From Gammaproteobacteria bacterium (lineage in GTDB: Bacteria; Pseudomonadota; Gammaproteobacteria; Pseudomonadales; Azotimanducaceae), in NCBI GenBank assembly GCA_007694905.1, contig REEU01000244.1, positions 1 to 33,175 of the forward strand: 33,175 nucleotides of DNA. Direction: 5' to 3'. Shown in pieces: positions 1 through 7,442 of the stretch. The notes beneath the pieces are model-generated. The model was not told where the DNA came from, did not search any database, and worked only from the letters and a program-made list of their open reading frames with translations. The stretch's first letter is position 1. Every line of letters starts with the position of its first letter. Position numbers and translations under genes: made by a program.

Positions 1-10
1 TCAACAGCGA

Positions 11-43
11 GGCCCCGTCCGGAAGGACGGGGCCTTTTTGTTT
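11..43 (+). terminator. Rho-independent terminator
   Basis: A perfect 10-bp GC-rich stem (11-20 with 25-34) closes a GGAA tetraloop and is followed directly by TTTTTGTTT. This is a textbook intrinsic terminator on the + strand, presumably ending a gene that lies to the left of the window. It is the only strong intrinsic terminator I found in the window. Confidence 0.93.
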
Positions 44-57
44 GGGCGGCATGCCGG

Positions 58-177
58 GGCGGCGCGTACACGCGCTCGCCTACAGAGAGGGTGACGCATG
101 GCCTTGTAGGCACGAGCTGGGCCTCACAGGCGCGTGCGCTCGGCCCGAGGGCGGCGCGTACACGCGCTCGCCTACAG
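58..177. repeat. REP-like palindrome cluster (GTAG-headed hairpins)
   Basis: A 28-bp unit occurs twice as an exact direct repeat (58-85 and 150-177). Read on the minus strand each begins CTGTAGGCGAGC and folds as GGCG-A-GCGCG / CGCGC-CGCC, i.e. a GTAG tetranucleotide followed by an imperfect hairpin. That is the classic architecture of REP sequences. Between them, on the + strand, a diverged third unit starts with GTAG at 106-109 and has GCACGAGC paired with GCGCGTGC. Alternating orientation is what REP pairs (BIME/REPIN) look like. No RAYT-type transposase is encoded in the window. Confidence 0.75.
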
Positions 178-198
178 GGCGTGGCGGTTAGGTGCTGA

Positions 199-1314
199 TC
201 AGCCGCGCTCCAGCCGGAAGTTGCGTCTTATCAGGCGCGTGCCCATGGGCGCGGCGAGAACGTCCCGCCCGCCGATCTGCTCGAGCAGCGCGTCGGCATC
301 CTCCCGGGCGCTGCCGCTGAGTCCGGCGTAGTGCTCCTGCGGACGCTGGAACATCCACAGGTCGAAAGGAAAAATCGCGCGTTCCGCACTCGCTTCGGTA
401 GCGTGACCCCGCTCCAGCGTGAAGCGATGCATGCCGATCCCCCGCGGAATCGCCTCCTCGCGATGGTCCTGATTCCATGCCTCGAACGCACGGCGCGTAG
501 CAGAGAGGACCGGGAACTGCTCCTCCACCATACGCCGCAGGACCGGCAGCAGCGTCTCCGGTACCGTGTCGTCCGCAACGAAGCCGCCGTCTCGCGCGGC
601 CGCCGCGGGTGCCACCATACGCTTCACCCAGGCCACGACCTCCGGAGCGATGCGCGCCATCAATGCCCCTGATGCCGGGTCCCTGTACTGGTGGGCATAC
701 AAGGGGCCGATGAGTCCGAAGTCGCCAATGGAGGGCCGGTCCCCGAACAGAAAGGGGTGCTGGGCAAAGTGCGCATCGAGCTCGCCCAAGAGCGCCTCGT
801 AGCTGGCTTCGATGGCGGGGATCGTCGCGTCGGTGACGCCGAGTGCCGGCAGCGCGCCCCGAAACGGACGGCAGGTGCGTTCGCCCACTTCGTATTGTTC
901 TTCCGGTGAGAGGTCTGGCCGGGACAGTCTGCCGAACTCGCGGATGATCCAGTCAGTGTTGTGGTTCCAGCGGTAGTGCATCGCGGGAATCTTCAGCCAT
1001 TCGTCGCCGTAGACTTCCAGCAGCAGCGCAGCGAGTCGCTGACATGGGCCGAGCGGATACACGGCAGGGTCCGGGAACCGCGCTTCGAGGGCGTCGATGA
1101 TGTCGGTGGTGTCCTGCAGGATGTGGTCCTCAGGGGTGACGACCACGGGAATGACCGGCCAGCCGACACGCGGCACGATGATCTCCCGGTACACCTCTCG
1201 GGTCGCCGTGCGTTCCTCGAACGGGATGTACTTGAACTGCAGATAGGCGCGGGCCTTGCCCGTGTAGTAGGAGATGTCTCCGCCGTAGAGGATGTAGGTC
1301 TGGCTTGAATGCAT
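199..1314 (-). CDS. Glutathione S-transferase-like protein
   Basis: This is a 371-residue protein with an N-terminal thioredoxin-fold GST domain (about residues 6-85: YILYGGDISYYTGKARAYL, then a VIPVVV segment before the conserved cis-Pro region and a QDTTDII glutathione-gamma-site-like stretch). An all-alpha GST C-terminal region follows, including FGDRPSIGDFGLIGPLYAH at roughly 195-215, the usual GxxxSxADF-type N-capping box. At 371 residues it is much longer than a standard GST (about 200-230). The extra C-terminal 120 residues have no motif I recognise. There is no obvious catalytic Cys at the N-terminus; tyrosines occupy the catalytic zone. The ATG at 1312-1314 has AGGAC about 7 bases upstream. 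It is transcribed divergently from the protease module. Substrate unknown. Confidence 0.85.
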   Translation of the reverse strand: MHSSQTYILYGGDISYYTGKARAYLQFKYIPFEERTATREVYREIIVPRVGWPVIPVVVTPEDHILQDTTDIIDALEARFPDPAVYPLGPCQRLAALLLEVYGDEWLKIPAMHYRWNHNTDWIIREFGRLSRPDLSPEEQYEVGERTCRPFRGALPALGVTDATIPAIEASYEALLGELDAHFAQHPFLFGDRPSIGDFGLIGPLYAHQYRDPASGALMARIAPEVVAWVKRMVAPAAAARDGGFVADDTVPETLLPVLRRMVEEQFPVLSATRRAFEAWNQDHREEAIPRGIGMHRFTLERGHATEASAERAIFPFDLWMFQRPQEHYAGLSGSAREDADALLEQIGGRDVLAAPMGTRLIRRNFRLERG

Positions 1315-1464
1315 GTCGGCGTCCTGTCTGTGCCTGAACCGGATGTAAGGGTGGTCGGGTCGACTCAGGGTACCCCCTAAGGCAGCTTCCGGGCATTACC
1401 CGAGCGCCTTGTCGCGGTCAGAAGCATAGCTTTGTCGCATCGAGTTTTTGATCGGTGCGATACC

Positions 1465-2088
1465 ATGCGTAGCCTCACACTTGCCATCGTCGTCCTTACC
1501 GCTCTGATTCTCGGGGCGCGCTGGATGCTGCAGCCGGATGCGGTTTCAGCCGCTTCTGTGGCGGCGCCGGAGGCTGCTGCGGCCGACGTCGACATCGCGC
1601 CGTGGATCGAGCCGCCCACATCCTTCGACGAGCCTGTTTCACGCGTTGCTGAGGTCAGCTCCAGCAAGCCGGTGCAGCCGTTCGATGCTGCCGGTGAATG
1701 GCGCGACGATGCCCGCCTGCCCGTGCGTGCACCCGATCTCGCGCAGGTCCGGGACTTTCCGTTCAGCGCTTCGGGACTGCAGAGCGTGGCCGTCGGTGAT
1801 GCGGTGCAGGTGGACTTTCCGCCGCTCGGCGGGCGCTATGAGATGGCCGTGGACGAGGTCATCGAAACGGGGGCAGAGCGCACGATCCGCGGTCACATCG
1901 CTTACGACGATCGGACCTTTCCGAGCCTGATCACCGTATCCGCAGGCTGGAGCTTCGGCAGCTTCACGACGCCGGAGGGCAATTACGAGTTCACCGCAAG
2001 GGACGGCATGGCCCGAATGGTCAGCGATGTCGAGCTCGAACGCCGCGCCCGGGCCCCGGTACACACCCTGCGACCGCACCGTACCTGA
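1465..2088 (+). CDS. Membrane-anchored propeptide-like protein of metalloprotease module
   Basis: The 207-residue protein starts at ATG 1465, directly before a hydrophobic signal or anchor segment (LTLAIVVLTALILGARW). A possible earlier in-frame TTG at 1432 lacks support. An Ala/Pro-rich stretch follows. The C-terminal half (about residues 95-195) has the pattern VQVDFPPLGGRYEMAVDEV, TIRGHIAYDD, ITVSAGWSFGSFTTPEGNYE. This resembles the N-terminal propeptide domains of secreted reprolysin-like/M12-type bacterial metalloproteases, which normally precede the catalytic domain in one chain. Here the catalytic protein is the next gene, 19 bases downstream in another frame with its own signal peptide. 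I infer a chaperone or inhibitor role in trans; the similarity is judged by eye. Confidence 0.7.
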   Translation: MRSLTLAIVVLTALILGARWMLQPDAVSAASVAAPEAAAADVDIAPWIEPPTSFDEPVSRVAEVSSSKPVQPFDAAGEWRDDARLPVRAPDLAQVRDFPFSASGLQSVAVGDAVQVDFPPLGGRYEMAVDEVIETGAERTIRGHIAYDDRTFPSLITVSAGWSFGSFTTPEGNYEFTARDGMARMVSDVELERRARAPVHTLRPHRT

Positions 2089-2107
2089 GGGTCGGGAAGG
2101 GATTCCC

Positions 2108-3271
2108 ATGCTCGGTCACAAGCAGATTCTGCTCGCATTCGTTCTATCGACGATGCTTACGGTGGCTGCAGCAGCGGAACGCATCGATCTGCTTGTCTAC
2201 TACACGGAAGATGCCGCGAGCCACTACGACGGCGCGCCAGAAGCGCGCATTCGTCATCTGGTAGCGGTGGCCAATGACGTGATGCAGCGCAGCGGTCTCT
2301 CTGCTCGGATCGAGTTGGCTGGTCTGCGGCAGACGGCCTATGCCCCCAGAGAACGTGCGCCCATCGCGCTTCAGGACATCACCTACGGCCAGGACCCTGC
2401 TCTGGAAACCGTGGCCGCAGAGCGCATCGAAGCGGGTGCGGACGTCGTAGTCCTCATGGGAACCTACCTGTTCGACGGCTACTGCGGCGTCGCATGGCAG
2501 GGCGGTCTGGATGAGCCCGGTGTGCTCAGTGATGTCGACCGCGCCCATGCCTATGCCTACGTGGCCATCGATTGCAGCGCCTATACGCTGGTGCATGAGC
2601 TGGGTCACCTGCTGGGGCTCGCGCACTCGCGGCTGGAAAACCCTGGCGGAGGGACTCGGTCCTGGGCGGCGGGCCACGGTGTCGCCAACGCTTTCACGAC
2701 GATCATGGCAAGCCCGGGAGTTTTCGACGCGCCGCGGATGCCCTACTTCTCCTCGCCGGAACTGACCACCTGCCTGCAGCATGCCTGTGGCGTCGCCGCC
2801 GAAGATGCCGAGAACGGTGCATTCGCGGTGCTTGCCCTGGCGGAGACGATTCCGCAGCTCGCGGCCTACATGTCGTCAGTTGGCGCTGCTGATGAGGATG
2901 CACCTGCGGGCGATACCGATGGCTCGGAAGTCGAATCTGCGACCCTGTCGGAGCCGGATGCAGAAGGGGCTCCAGACGCTGTGGACGAGGGCAGTCGGGA
3001 CACCGACCTTCAGCCTGCGTCGACGGAACCTGATGCCGGGGAATCGGGAACCGCTGCGGAGACAAACAACGAGACCTCGGCCACGAGCCCGGCGCAGAGT
3101 GCAGGCAGCAGTCCTTCCGGCCCAGCTTCGGTGCAGCAGCCCGCAGCGAGCGGCGGCGGCGGGGGCGGCTGCGCGGCAGGAAGCGGCCACGATGATGCGA
3201 GCCTGCCCTTCCTGCTGCTCGCGTCCCTGCTCTGGGTGCTGCGTCGACGTCTTGGCCTTCCAACCCTGTAG
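2108..3271 (+). CDS. Secreted zinc metalloprotease (metzincin-type) with C-terminal sorting signal
   Basis: A 387-residue secreted protease. ATG 2108 is preceded by GGGAAGGG; residues 1-23 form a signal peptide ending in AAAA before ERIDLL. The catalytic zinc site is HELGHLLGLAH (His163, Glu164, His167, His173), the metzincin consensus HExxHxxGxxH, followed by Met200 in TTIMASPG as a likely Met-turn and YFSSPELTTC as the S1' region. From about residue 258 to 350 it is an acidic, Ser/Thr/Pro/Ala-rich linker. The end is a Gly run, a Cys, a hydrophobic segment (LPFLLLASLLWVL) and RRR, a tripartite sorting signal of the GlyGly-CTERM / MYXO-CTERM / JDVT-CTERM kind. Expected location is the cell surface or outside. 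The TAG stop codon lies in the GTAG head of a REP-like palindrome. Confidence 0.9.
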   Translation: MLGHKQILLAFVLSTMLTVAAAAERIDLLVYYTEDAASHYDGAPEARIRHLVAVANDVMQRSGLSARIELAGLRQTAYAPRERAPIALQDITYGQDPALETVAAERIEAGADVVVLMGTYLFDGYCGVAWQGGLDEPGVLSDVDRAHAYAYVAIDCSAYTLVHELGHLLGLAHSRLENPGGGTRSWAAGHGVANAFTTIMASPGVFDAPRMPYFSSPELTTCLQHACGVAAEDAENGAFAVLALAETIPQLAAYMSSVGAADEDAPAGDTDGSEVESATLSEPDAEGAPDAVDEGSRDTDLQPASTEPDAGESGTAAETNNETSATSPAQSAGSSPSGPASVQQPAASGGGGGGCAAGSGHDDASLPFLLLASLLWVLRRRLGLPTL

Positions 3272-3307
3272 GCGAGCCGCATACGGATCACGCGTGTACG
3301 CGCCGCC
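3266..3307 (+). repeat. REP-like palindrome with internal insertion
   Basis: The + strand here reads CTGTAGGCGAGC, then 14 extra bases, then GCGTGTACGCGCCGCC. Without the 14 bases it is identical to the minus-strand reading of the repeats at 58-85 and 150-177. It starts inside the 3' end of the metalloprotease gene, supplying that gene's TAG stop. It fills most of the gap before the sulfotransferase gene. Confidence 0.7.
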
Positions 3308-3373
3308 GACGCTCGCGCATCGCGCTGCGGCGGCCGTAGACTCCTCGCCAGTCCCGTTCTGCGGTGAAGTGAC

Positions 3374-4231
3374 TTGGCCGGCTTCCGCATCCTGTTCATT
3401 CTCGCCAGCAATCACGCTGGTTCCCACCTGCTTGCCGAGCGGCTTGCGGCCGATCCTCAGTGCCTGGCGGTGGGAGAGCTGGCCAACCTGCGCAAGTTTC
3501 TCGGCCGTCGCGGTCCGAGCAGCAGCGGCACCGACTCGAGTTATGGCAGCGATCCCCTCTATGCCGGCCTGTCGGCGCTGCCGGAAACCGTCTGGCACCA
3601 GACCATATGGGAGCGAAGGGGCAGACAGTTCGGTACTCTGATCGACAATTCGAAACGCCTCGACTGGCTGTGCCGGACACGTGATGCGGCGGCGTCCGTG
3701 CACGTCGTCCATCTGCTGCGGGACCCACGGGCCTTCGTCCATCGCGTAGGCTCGATCCTGGCTTCAGACCGGGCGCTGCGGACACAGCGCTGGCGGGAGT
3801 GCAGACGTCAGCTGCAGCCGCGACTGCTCTGGGCCAGCCGGGCGGAAGTCTTCGCGTGGCGCTGGTTGCGCGAGAACCGCGGGATAGCCGACTTTCTCCT
3901 GCGCCAGGACATGCCTGCGGCCCGAGTCAGCTATGAGGAGCTCATCGCAGCGCCAAAGTCCACGGTAGAGAGGCTGTTCGCAGACTTCGGACTGCCATCG
4001 TTTCAGCTACATGAGGCGCATGCCGCGATCGCTGCGTCGCCCACGTTCAAGCCGGCGTGGCGTGATCAAGGGGCAGCGCCCGAACCGGACCTGCGCTGGC
4101 TTGAGGAACTGTCGCAGGAGAGCCAGGCTGCGGTGCTGGAACTCGCACCGTTGCGGGCGTTTCTCGCCGGGCTCGGCTACCGGATGGGGCCCGAGGGTCT
4201 GATGCCGTTGGCAGAGCCGGTCGGGGCATAG
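3374..4231 (+). CDS. Sulfotransferase family protein
   Basis: The 285-residue protein resembles PAPS-dependent sulfotransferases. The N-terminal ILFILASNHAGSHLLAERL occupies the place of the 5'-phosphosulfate-binding loop (usually PRSGTT/S). HVVHLLRDPRAFVHRVGSIL (about 113-132) matches the 3'-phosphate-binding motif LxRDPRxxxxS. RVSYEELIAAPKSTVERLFADFGLP is the typical late-domain segment of the family. An in-frame TGA at 3365-3367 and the position of the loop force the TTG at 3374 as the start. No signal peptide is seen, so it is probably cytoplasmic. The acceptor cannot be told from sequence. The loop is degenerate (Asn-His in place of Pro-Arg), so activity should not be assumed. Confidence 0.82.
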   Translation: MAGFRILFILASNHAGSHLLAERLAADPQCLAVGELANLRKFLGRRGPSSSGTDSSYGSDPLYAGLSALPETVWHQTIWERRGRQFGTLIDNSKRLDWLCRTRDAAASVHVVHLLRDPRAFVHRVGSILASDRALRTQRWRECRRQLQPRLLWASRAEVFAWRWLRENRGIADFLLRQDMPAARVSYEELIAAPKSTVERLFADFGLPSFQLHEAHAAIAASPTFKPAWRDQGAAPEPDLRWLEELSQESQAAVLELAPLRAFLAGLGYRMGPEGLMPLAEPVGA

Positions 4232-4316
4232 CTTCGAGGGCGGGCGATCGTGTGCCGCTCGATGCGCTGATGCCTCGGCGTTCAGGCAACTTTGCAACTA
4301 TCAACAGGAGGAAAGC

Positions 4317-5021
4317 ATGAGCGAAGTCCAGGAGTTCGAGGGTCGCAACGTCGTCGTGACCGGTGGCACCGGTGCGCTGGGCACCGCGGTTGCGGAACTG
4401 CTGCTGGAGCGGGGCGCCCGTGTGCGCGTGCCGTGCTTCGATGCTGCCGAGTACGAACGCTGCAGCTTCCGTGACCACGAACGCGCAGAGGTGGTGCACC
4501 CGGTGAATCTGGCCGACGATGCAGCCGTCGAGGCCTTTTTTGCGGCGGGTGGCGAACTGTGGGCCTCGATCCACATCGCCGGCGGATTTGCGTTCACACC
4601 CCTGTCGGAGGTGAACAGCACCATTCTCGAGCAGCAGGTACGCATGAACACGGCCACCTGCCTGCTCTGCTGTCGAGAGGCCGCAGGCCGAATGAAGCGG
4701 GGCGGTCGCATCGTCAACGTCACCGCACGTCCTGCGCTCGATGCCCGCCAGGGCGCGAAGCTCACGCCCTACGTCATTGCCAAGGCCGGCGTCGCTGCCC
4801 TGACGCAGACGCTGGCCAGCGAGCTGCTGGAACGGGACGTGCTGGTGAACGCGATTGCGCCTTCGGTGATCGATACGCCTGCCAATCGTGAAGCCATGGC
4901 TGATGCGGATTTCAGTACGTGGGTCAGGCCTGAGGACGCTGCGGAAGTGCTCGCGTTTCTGGCCTCACCGCGCAATCGGGTCGTCAGTGGCGCCCTGGTT
5001 CCGGTCTACGGCAAGGCCTGA
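4317..5021 (+). CDS. SDR-family oxidoreductase lacking the catalytic Ser
   Basis: This is a 234-residue Rossmann-fold short-chain dehydrogenase/reductase. The nucleotide loop is TGGTGALG (15-22), Asn111 is in RMNTAT, and the YxxxK pair is Tyr152/Lys156 (PYVIAKAG), followed by NAIAPSVIDTPAN. In classical SDRs the segment before Tyr reads INxSS/IGS; here it is NVTARPA, so the catalytic Ser position is Ala137. The NNAG motif is also altered (IHIAGG). It may be a reductase with a shifted mechanism or a non-catalytic member. A strong AGGAGG (4306-4311) precedes ATG 4317. The 3' end overlaps the convergent DAHP synthase gene by 16 bases. Confidence 0.88.
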   Translation: MSEVQEFEGRNVVVTGGTGALGTAVAELLLERGARVRVPCFDAAEYERCSFRDHERAEVVHPVNLADDAAVEAFFAAGGELWASIHIAGGFAFTPLSEVNSTILEQQVRMNTATCLLCCREAAGRMKRGGRIVNVTARPALDARQGAKLTPYVIAKAGVAALTQTLASELLERDVLVNAIAPSVIDTPANREAMADADFSTWVRPEDAAEVLAFLASPRNRVVSGALVPVYGKA

Positions 5022-6070
5022 CGCCGCGCCCGCACCGCGGCGGCCAGGGCGTCCAGCAGACCGATTGATTCCTCCCAGCCGATGCAGGCATCGGTGATGC
5101 TCTGGCCGTAGGTCAAGGCCTCGCCAGGTTGCGGGTCCTGCCGCCCGGCCACCAGGTTGCTCTCCACCATGACGCCTGCAATGGCATGCTGACCTTTGCT
5201 GATCTGCTCGCATACGTCCGTGCACACCTCGAGCTGGCGTTCATGGCGCTTGGCGCTGTTGCCGTGGGAGAAGTCGATCATGATACCGCGGTGGAGTCCG
5301 GCAGCCTGCAGTCTGGCGTGGGTTTCCGCCACCGCCTCGGGGTGGAAGTTGGTCGCGCCGCCGCCGCCGCGCAGGATCACGTGGCAGTCCTCGTTACCTG
5401 CCGTCGAGAAGATCGCCGAATGGCCTGCCTTGGTCACCGACAGGAAGATGTGTGAATGGCCGGCGGAGGCGATGGCGTCCACGGCCACCTGCACGGCGCC
5501 GTCGGTGGAGTTCTTGAAGCCGATGGGACAGGACAGTCCGGATGCCAGTTGGCGATGGATCTGACTCTCGGTGGTGCGGGCCCCGATGGCCCCCCAGGCC
5601 ACCAGATCACCGATGTACTGTGGCGTGATGGGATCGAGGTACTCTGTACCGGCAGGCAGTCCGGACGCGCTCACGTCCAGCAGCAGCTTGCGCGCCACGT
5701 GCAGGCCCCGGTTGATGTCGAAGCTGTTGTCCAACCCGGGATCATTGATCAATCCCTTCCAACCCACCGTGGTGCGCGGCTTCTCAAAATACACGCGCAT
5801 GATCACCAGCAGATCCCTCTGCAGCCGTTTGGCCTGTTCGGCCAGGCGGCCCGCATACTCCACCGCGGCGTCCGGATCATGGATGGAGCAGGGACCGATG
5901 ATCACGATGAGTCGGTCGTCACGTCCGTGGATGATCGCGCTGGCGGCCTGGCGCGCATCGAAGATGAGTCGCGACTGGGCATCGCTGAGAGGCAGGTCCC
6001 GGATGAGGTCGTCGGGTGCGATCACCTCCTCCATGCCTGTGATGCGGGTGTCGTCGGTGTTGAACTTCAC
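5006..6070 (-). CDS. aroG: 3-deoxy-7-phosphoheptulonate (DAHP) synthase, class I (AroG/AroF type)
   Basis: This enzyme condenses phosphoenolpyruvate and erythrose 4-phosphate, the first step of the shikimate pathway. The family blocks are all present: IGPCSIHDP, MRVYFEKPRTTVGWKGLINDP, GLPAGTEYLDPITPQY, WGAIGARTTESQIHR, GFKNSTDG, FLSVTKAGHSAI, MIDFSHGNS, GVMVESNLV and SITDACIGWE. The start is taken at GTG 6068-6070, giving 354 residues beginning VKFNTDDTRI, which aligns with E. coli AroG MNYQNDDLRI (350 residues). A longer reading frame upstream (to 6349) has low-complexity, shadow-like sequence and runs into the divergent holD-like gene. Which aromatic amino acid regulates it cannot be told by eye, so the symbol denotes the family. 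Confidence 0.95.
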   Translation of the reverse strand: MKFNTDDTRITGMEEVIAPDDLIRDLPLSDAQSRLIFDARQAASAIIHGRDDRLIVIIGPCSIHDPDAAVEYAGRLAEQAKRLQRDLLVIMRVYFEKPRTTVGWKGLINDPGLDNSFDINRGLHVARKLLLDVSASGLPAGTEYLDPITPQYIGDLVAWGAIGARTTESQIHRQLASGLSCPIGFKNSTDGAVQVAVDAIASAGHSHIFLSVTKAGHSAIFSTAGNEDCHVILRGGGGATNFHPEAVAETHARLQAAGLHRGIMIDFSHGNSAKRHERQLEVCTDVCEQISKGQHAIAGVMVESNLVAGRQDPQPGEALTYGQSITDACIGWEESIGLLDALAAAVRARRQALP

Positions 6071-6198
6071 GGCTATGCTCGGTGGTCCAGGGAGCGCCAA
6101 GCGTACTGATCCACTGGGCCAGCGCAAGGTAAACTCGTACTGGGCGGCCGTAACAGGGCCGTCTGCTGACGGACATCCATTGCGGGAGCGGTCTCGAC

Positions 6199-6957
6199 GT
6201 GCGAGCTGTGCAACTACGCTATCTCCATGCCATGGGCATCGACTGCTATGTGCGTCGCGCTGCCGCCGTGGCGACGGGGCGGGATGCAGCAGGCAATCCG
6301 GATCGCCCGACCCCGGATGACCTGACCCCCGCAGCCGGCCCCCCCTCACCGGCTGCGGAAACGCTTGCGCAGCGGCCCGTGACGACGGTCAGGCAGCTGC
6401 TGGAGGCCGCTCCCGGATGCCCGGCGCCGGTACCTGAATCTGCAGCCGCGCCTGCAGCCGCGCCTCAGTCTGATGCCGCGCAGACGGTCGTTCCGCGTTT
6501 CCGGCTCGTGGTGCTGAGGCTCGCTGGCAGCGTCCTGCTGGTGGATGAGGGGCTCCTGTCCCCGGGCGAGGTTCGCGGCGAACAGCTGCTGCTGCTCGGT
6601 GATCTGCTGCGCGCGGGACGATTGCTTGTTCAGGGTTCAGCGGAGGGCGAGGTCGAAAAGCAGGTGTTCTACTGGCCCCAGGTGGACGACCCAGCGCTGG
6701 ATCAGGCTGTGCCGCGGGCGCGGGAGGCGCTCGCGTTCCATATCCGCTCTCGCCTCGAGGACGGCCCGGGCCCGGTACTGTGGGTCGGCGCGGAGGACGC
6801 GCCAGATCACTCGGGCAGCACCATGGCACGCCTGGGAATAGCTGATCTCAGCGTTTGCGCGGTCCGCTTCGATCCCGATCTGCTCGACCTCACGCTCCCT
6901 GGGTCGGTGCGTGTCGCGGCCTGGAAGACGCTCGGCACGCTCGGAGCGGCTTCGTGA
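6199..6957 (+). CDS. HolD-like DNA polymerase III psi subunit candidate
   Basis: The 252-residue protein opens RAVQLRYLHAMGIDCYVRR, comparable to the E. coli psi N-terminus RRDWQLQQLGITQWSLRRP, the segment that binds chi. A long Pro/Ala-rich linker (about residues 35-95) follows, then a compact C-terminal domain (VVLRLAGSVLLVDEG, LLGDLLRAGRLL, AREALAFHIRSRL). Psi in E. coli is only 137 residues, but its gene also sits directly upstream of rimI, as here; the overlap with rimI is GTGA. Pseudomonas has a longer psi next to rimI. The start is GTG 6199 with GGGAG at 6184-6188. Psi with chi bridges the clamp loader to SSB. Assignment rests on synteny plus the N-terminal motif. Confidence 0.62.
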   Translation: MRAVQLRYLHAMGIDCYVRRAAAVATGRDAAGNPDRPTPDDLTPAAGPPSPAAETLAQRPVTTVRQLLEAAPGCPAPVPESAAAPAAAPQSDAAQTVVPRFRLVVLRLAGSVLLVDEGLLSPGEVRGEQLLLLGDLLRAGRLLVQGSAEGEVEKQVFYWPQVDDPALDQAVPRAREALAFHIRSRLEDGPGPVLWVGAEDAPDHSGSTMARLGIADLSVCAVRFDPDLLDLTLPGSVRVAAWKTLGTLGAAS

Positions 6958-7442
6958 GCCGAGTGGTGCCAGAGGATCCGGGCACCGCCGTCGATGCCTT
7001 GCGGATACGCGTCATGACCGGCTCGGATCTGGCGGCGGTCATGCGCAACGAAACCCGCGCCTATGCCTATCCCTGGAGCCCGGGGATCTTCGCGGACTGT
7101 CTGGCCGCGGGCCACGAATGCTGGGTGCTGACGGCGGGCGATGAGGTGATCGGCCATGGCATCCTGTCTGCTGCCGCGGGCGAAGCGCATCTGTTGAATT
7201 TGTGCGTAGCCCGCGATCATCAGGGCCATGGGCGTGGGCGCTGGCTGGCCGACTGGATGCTGGAACGCGCCCGGGCTCGGGGTGCCAGCGTGGTGTTCCT
7301 GGAAGTGAGGCCATCGAACCGGGCAGCCTGTGCACTGTATGACAGCATCGGTTTCTGTGAGGTTGGACGACGGCCCGGCTACTACCCCGATGCCCGCGGC
7401 AGTGAAGATGCCCGGGTCATGGCCATGGAACTGCTGCCGTGA
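6954..7442 (+). CDS. rimI: Ribosomal protein S18 alanine N-acetyltransferase RimI
   Basis: This is a 162-residue GNAT acetyltransferase. Acetyl-CoA-binding motif A is LNLCVARDHQGHGRGRWLADWML (Q/RxxGxG/A). The family-typical C-terminal run is EVRPSNRAACALYDSIGFCEVGRRPGYYP, with the Glu and Tyr used as catalytic residues in RimI. It acetylates the N-terminal alanine of ribosomal protein S18. The start is GTG 6954, overlapping the stop of the upstream holD-like gene (GTGA), which implies translational coupling. It also overlaps the following cupin gene by the same GTGA arrangement. Confidence 0.93.
   Translation: MSRVVPEDPGTAVDALRIRVMTGSDLAAVMRNETRAYAYPWSPGIFADCLAAGHECWVLTAGDEVIGHGILSAAAGEAHLLNLCVARDHQGHGRGRWLADWMLERARARGASVVFLEVRPSNRAACALYDSIGFCEVGRRPGYYPDARGSEDARVMAMELLP

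Noticed and set aside
58-177. CRISPR array
   Set aside because: Only two exact copies exist, with a related inverted copy between them, and there are no regular spacers or cas genes; REP architecture explains it.
2027-2107. Frameshift joining the propeptide-like gene and metalloprotease into one protein
   Set aside because: The protease has its own ribosome-binding site and signal peptide just after ATG 2108, and the first protein has its own anchor, so two genes is the simpler reading.
6071-6349. N-terminal extension of the DAHP synthase by 93 residues
   Set aside because: The extension is Arg/Ser/Pro-rich, runs antisense into the holD-like gene, and the family N-terminus starts at GTG 6070.
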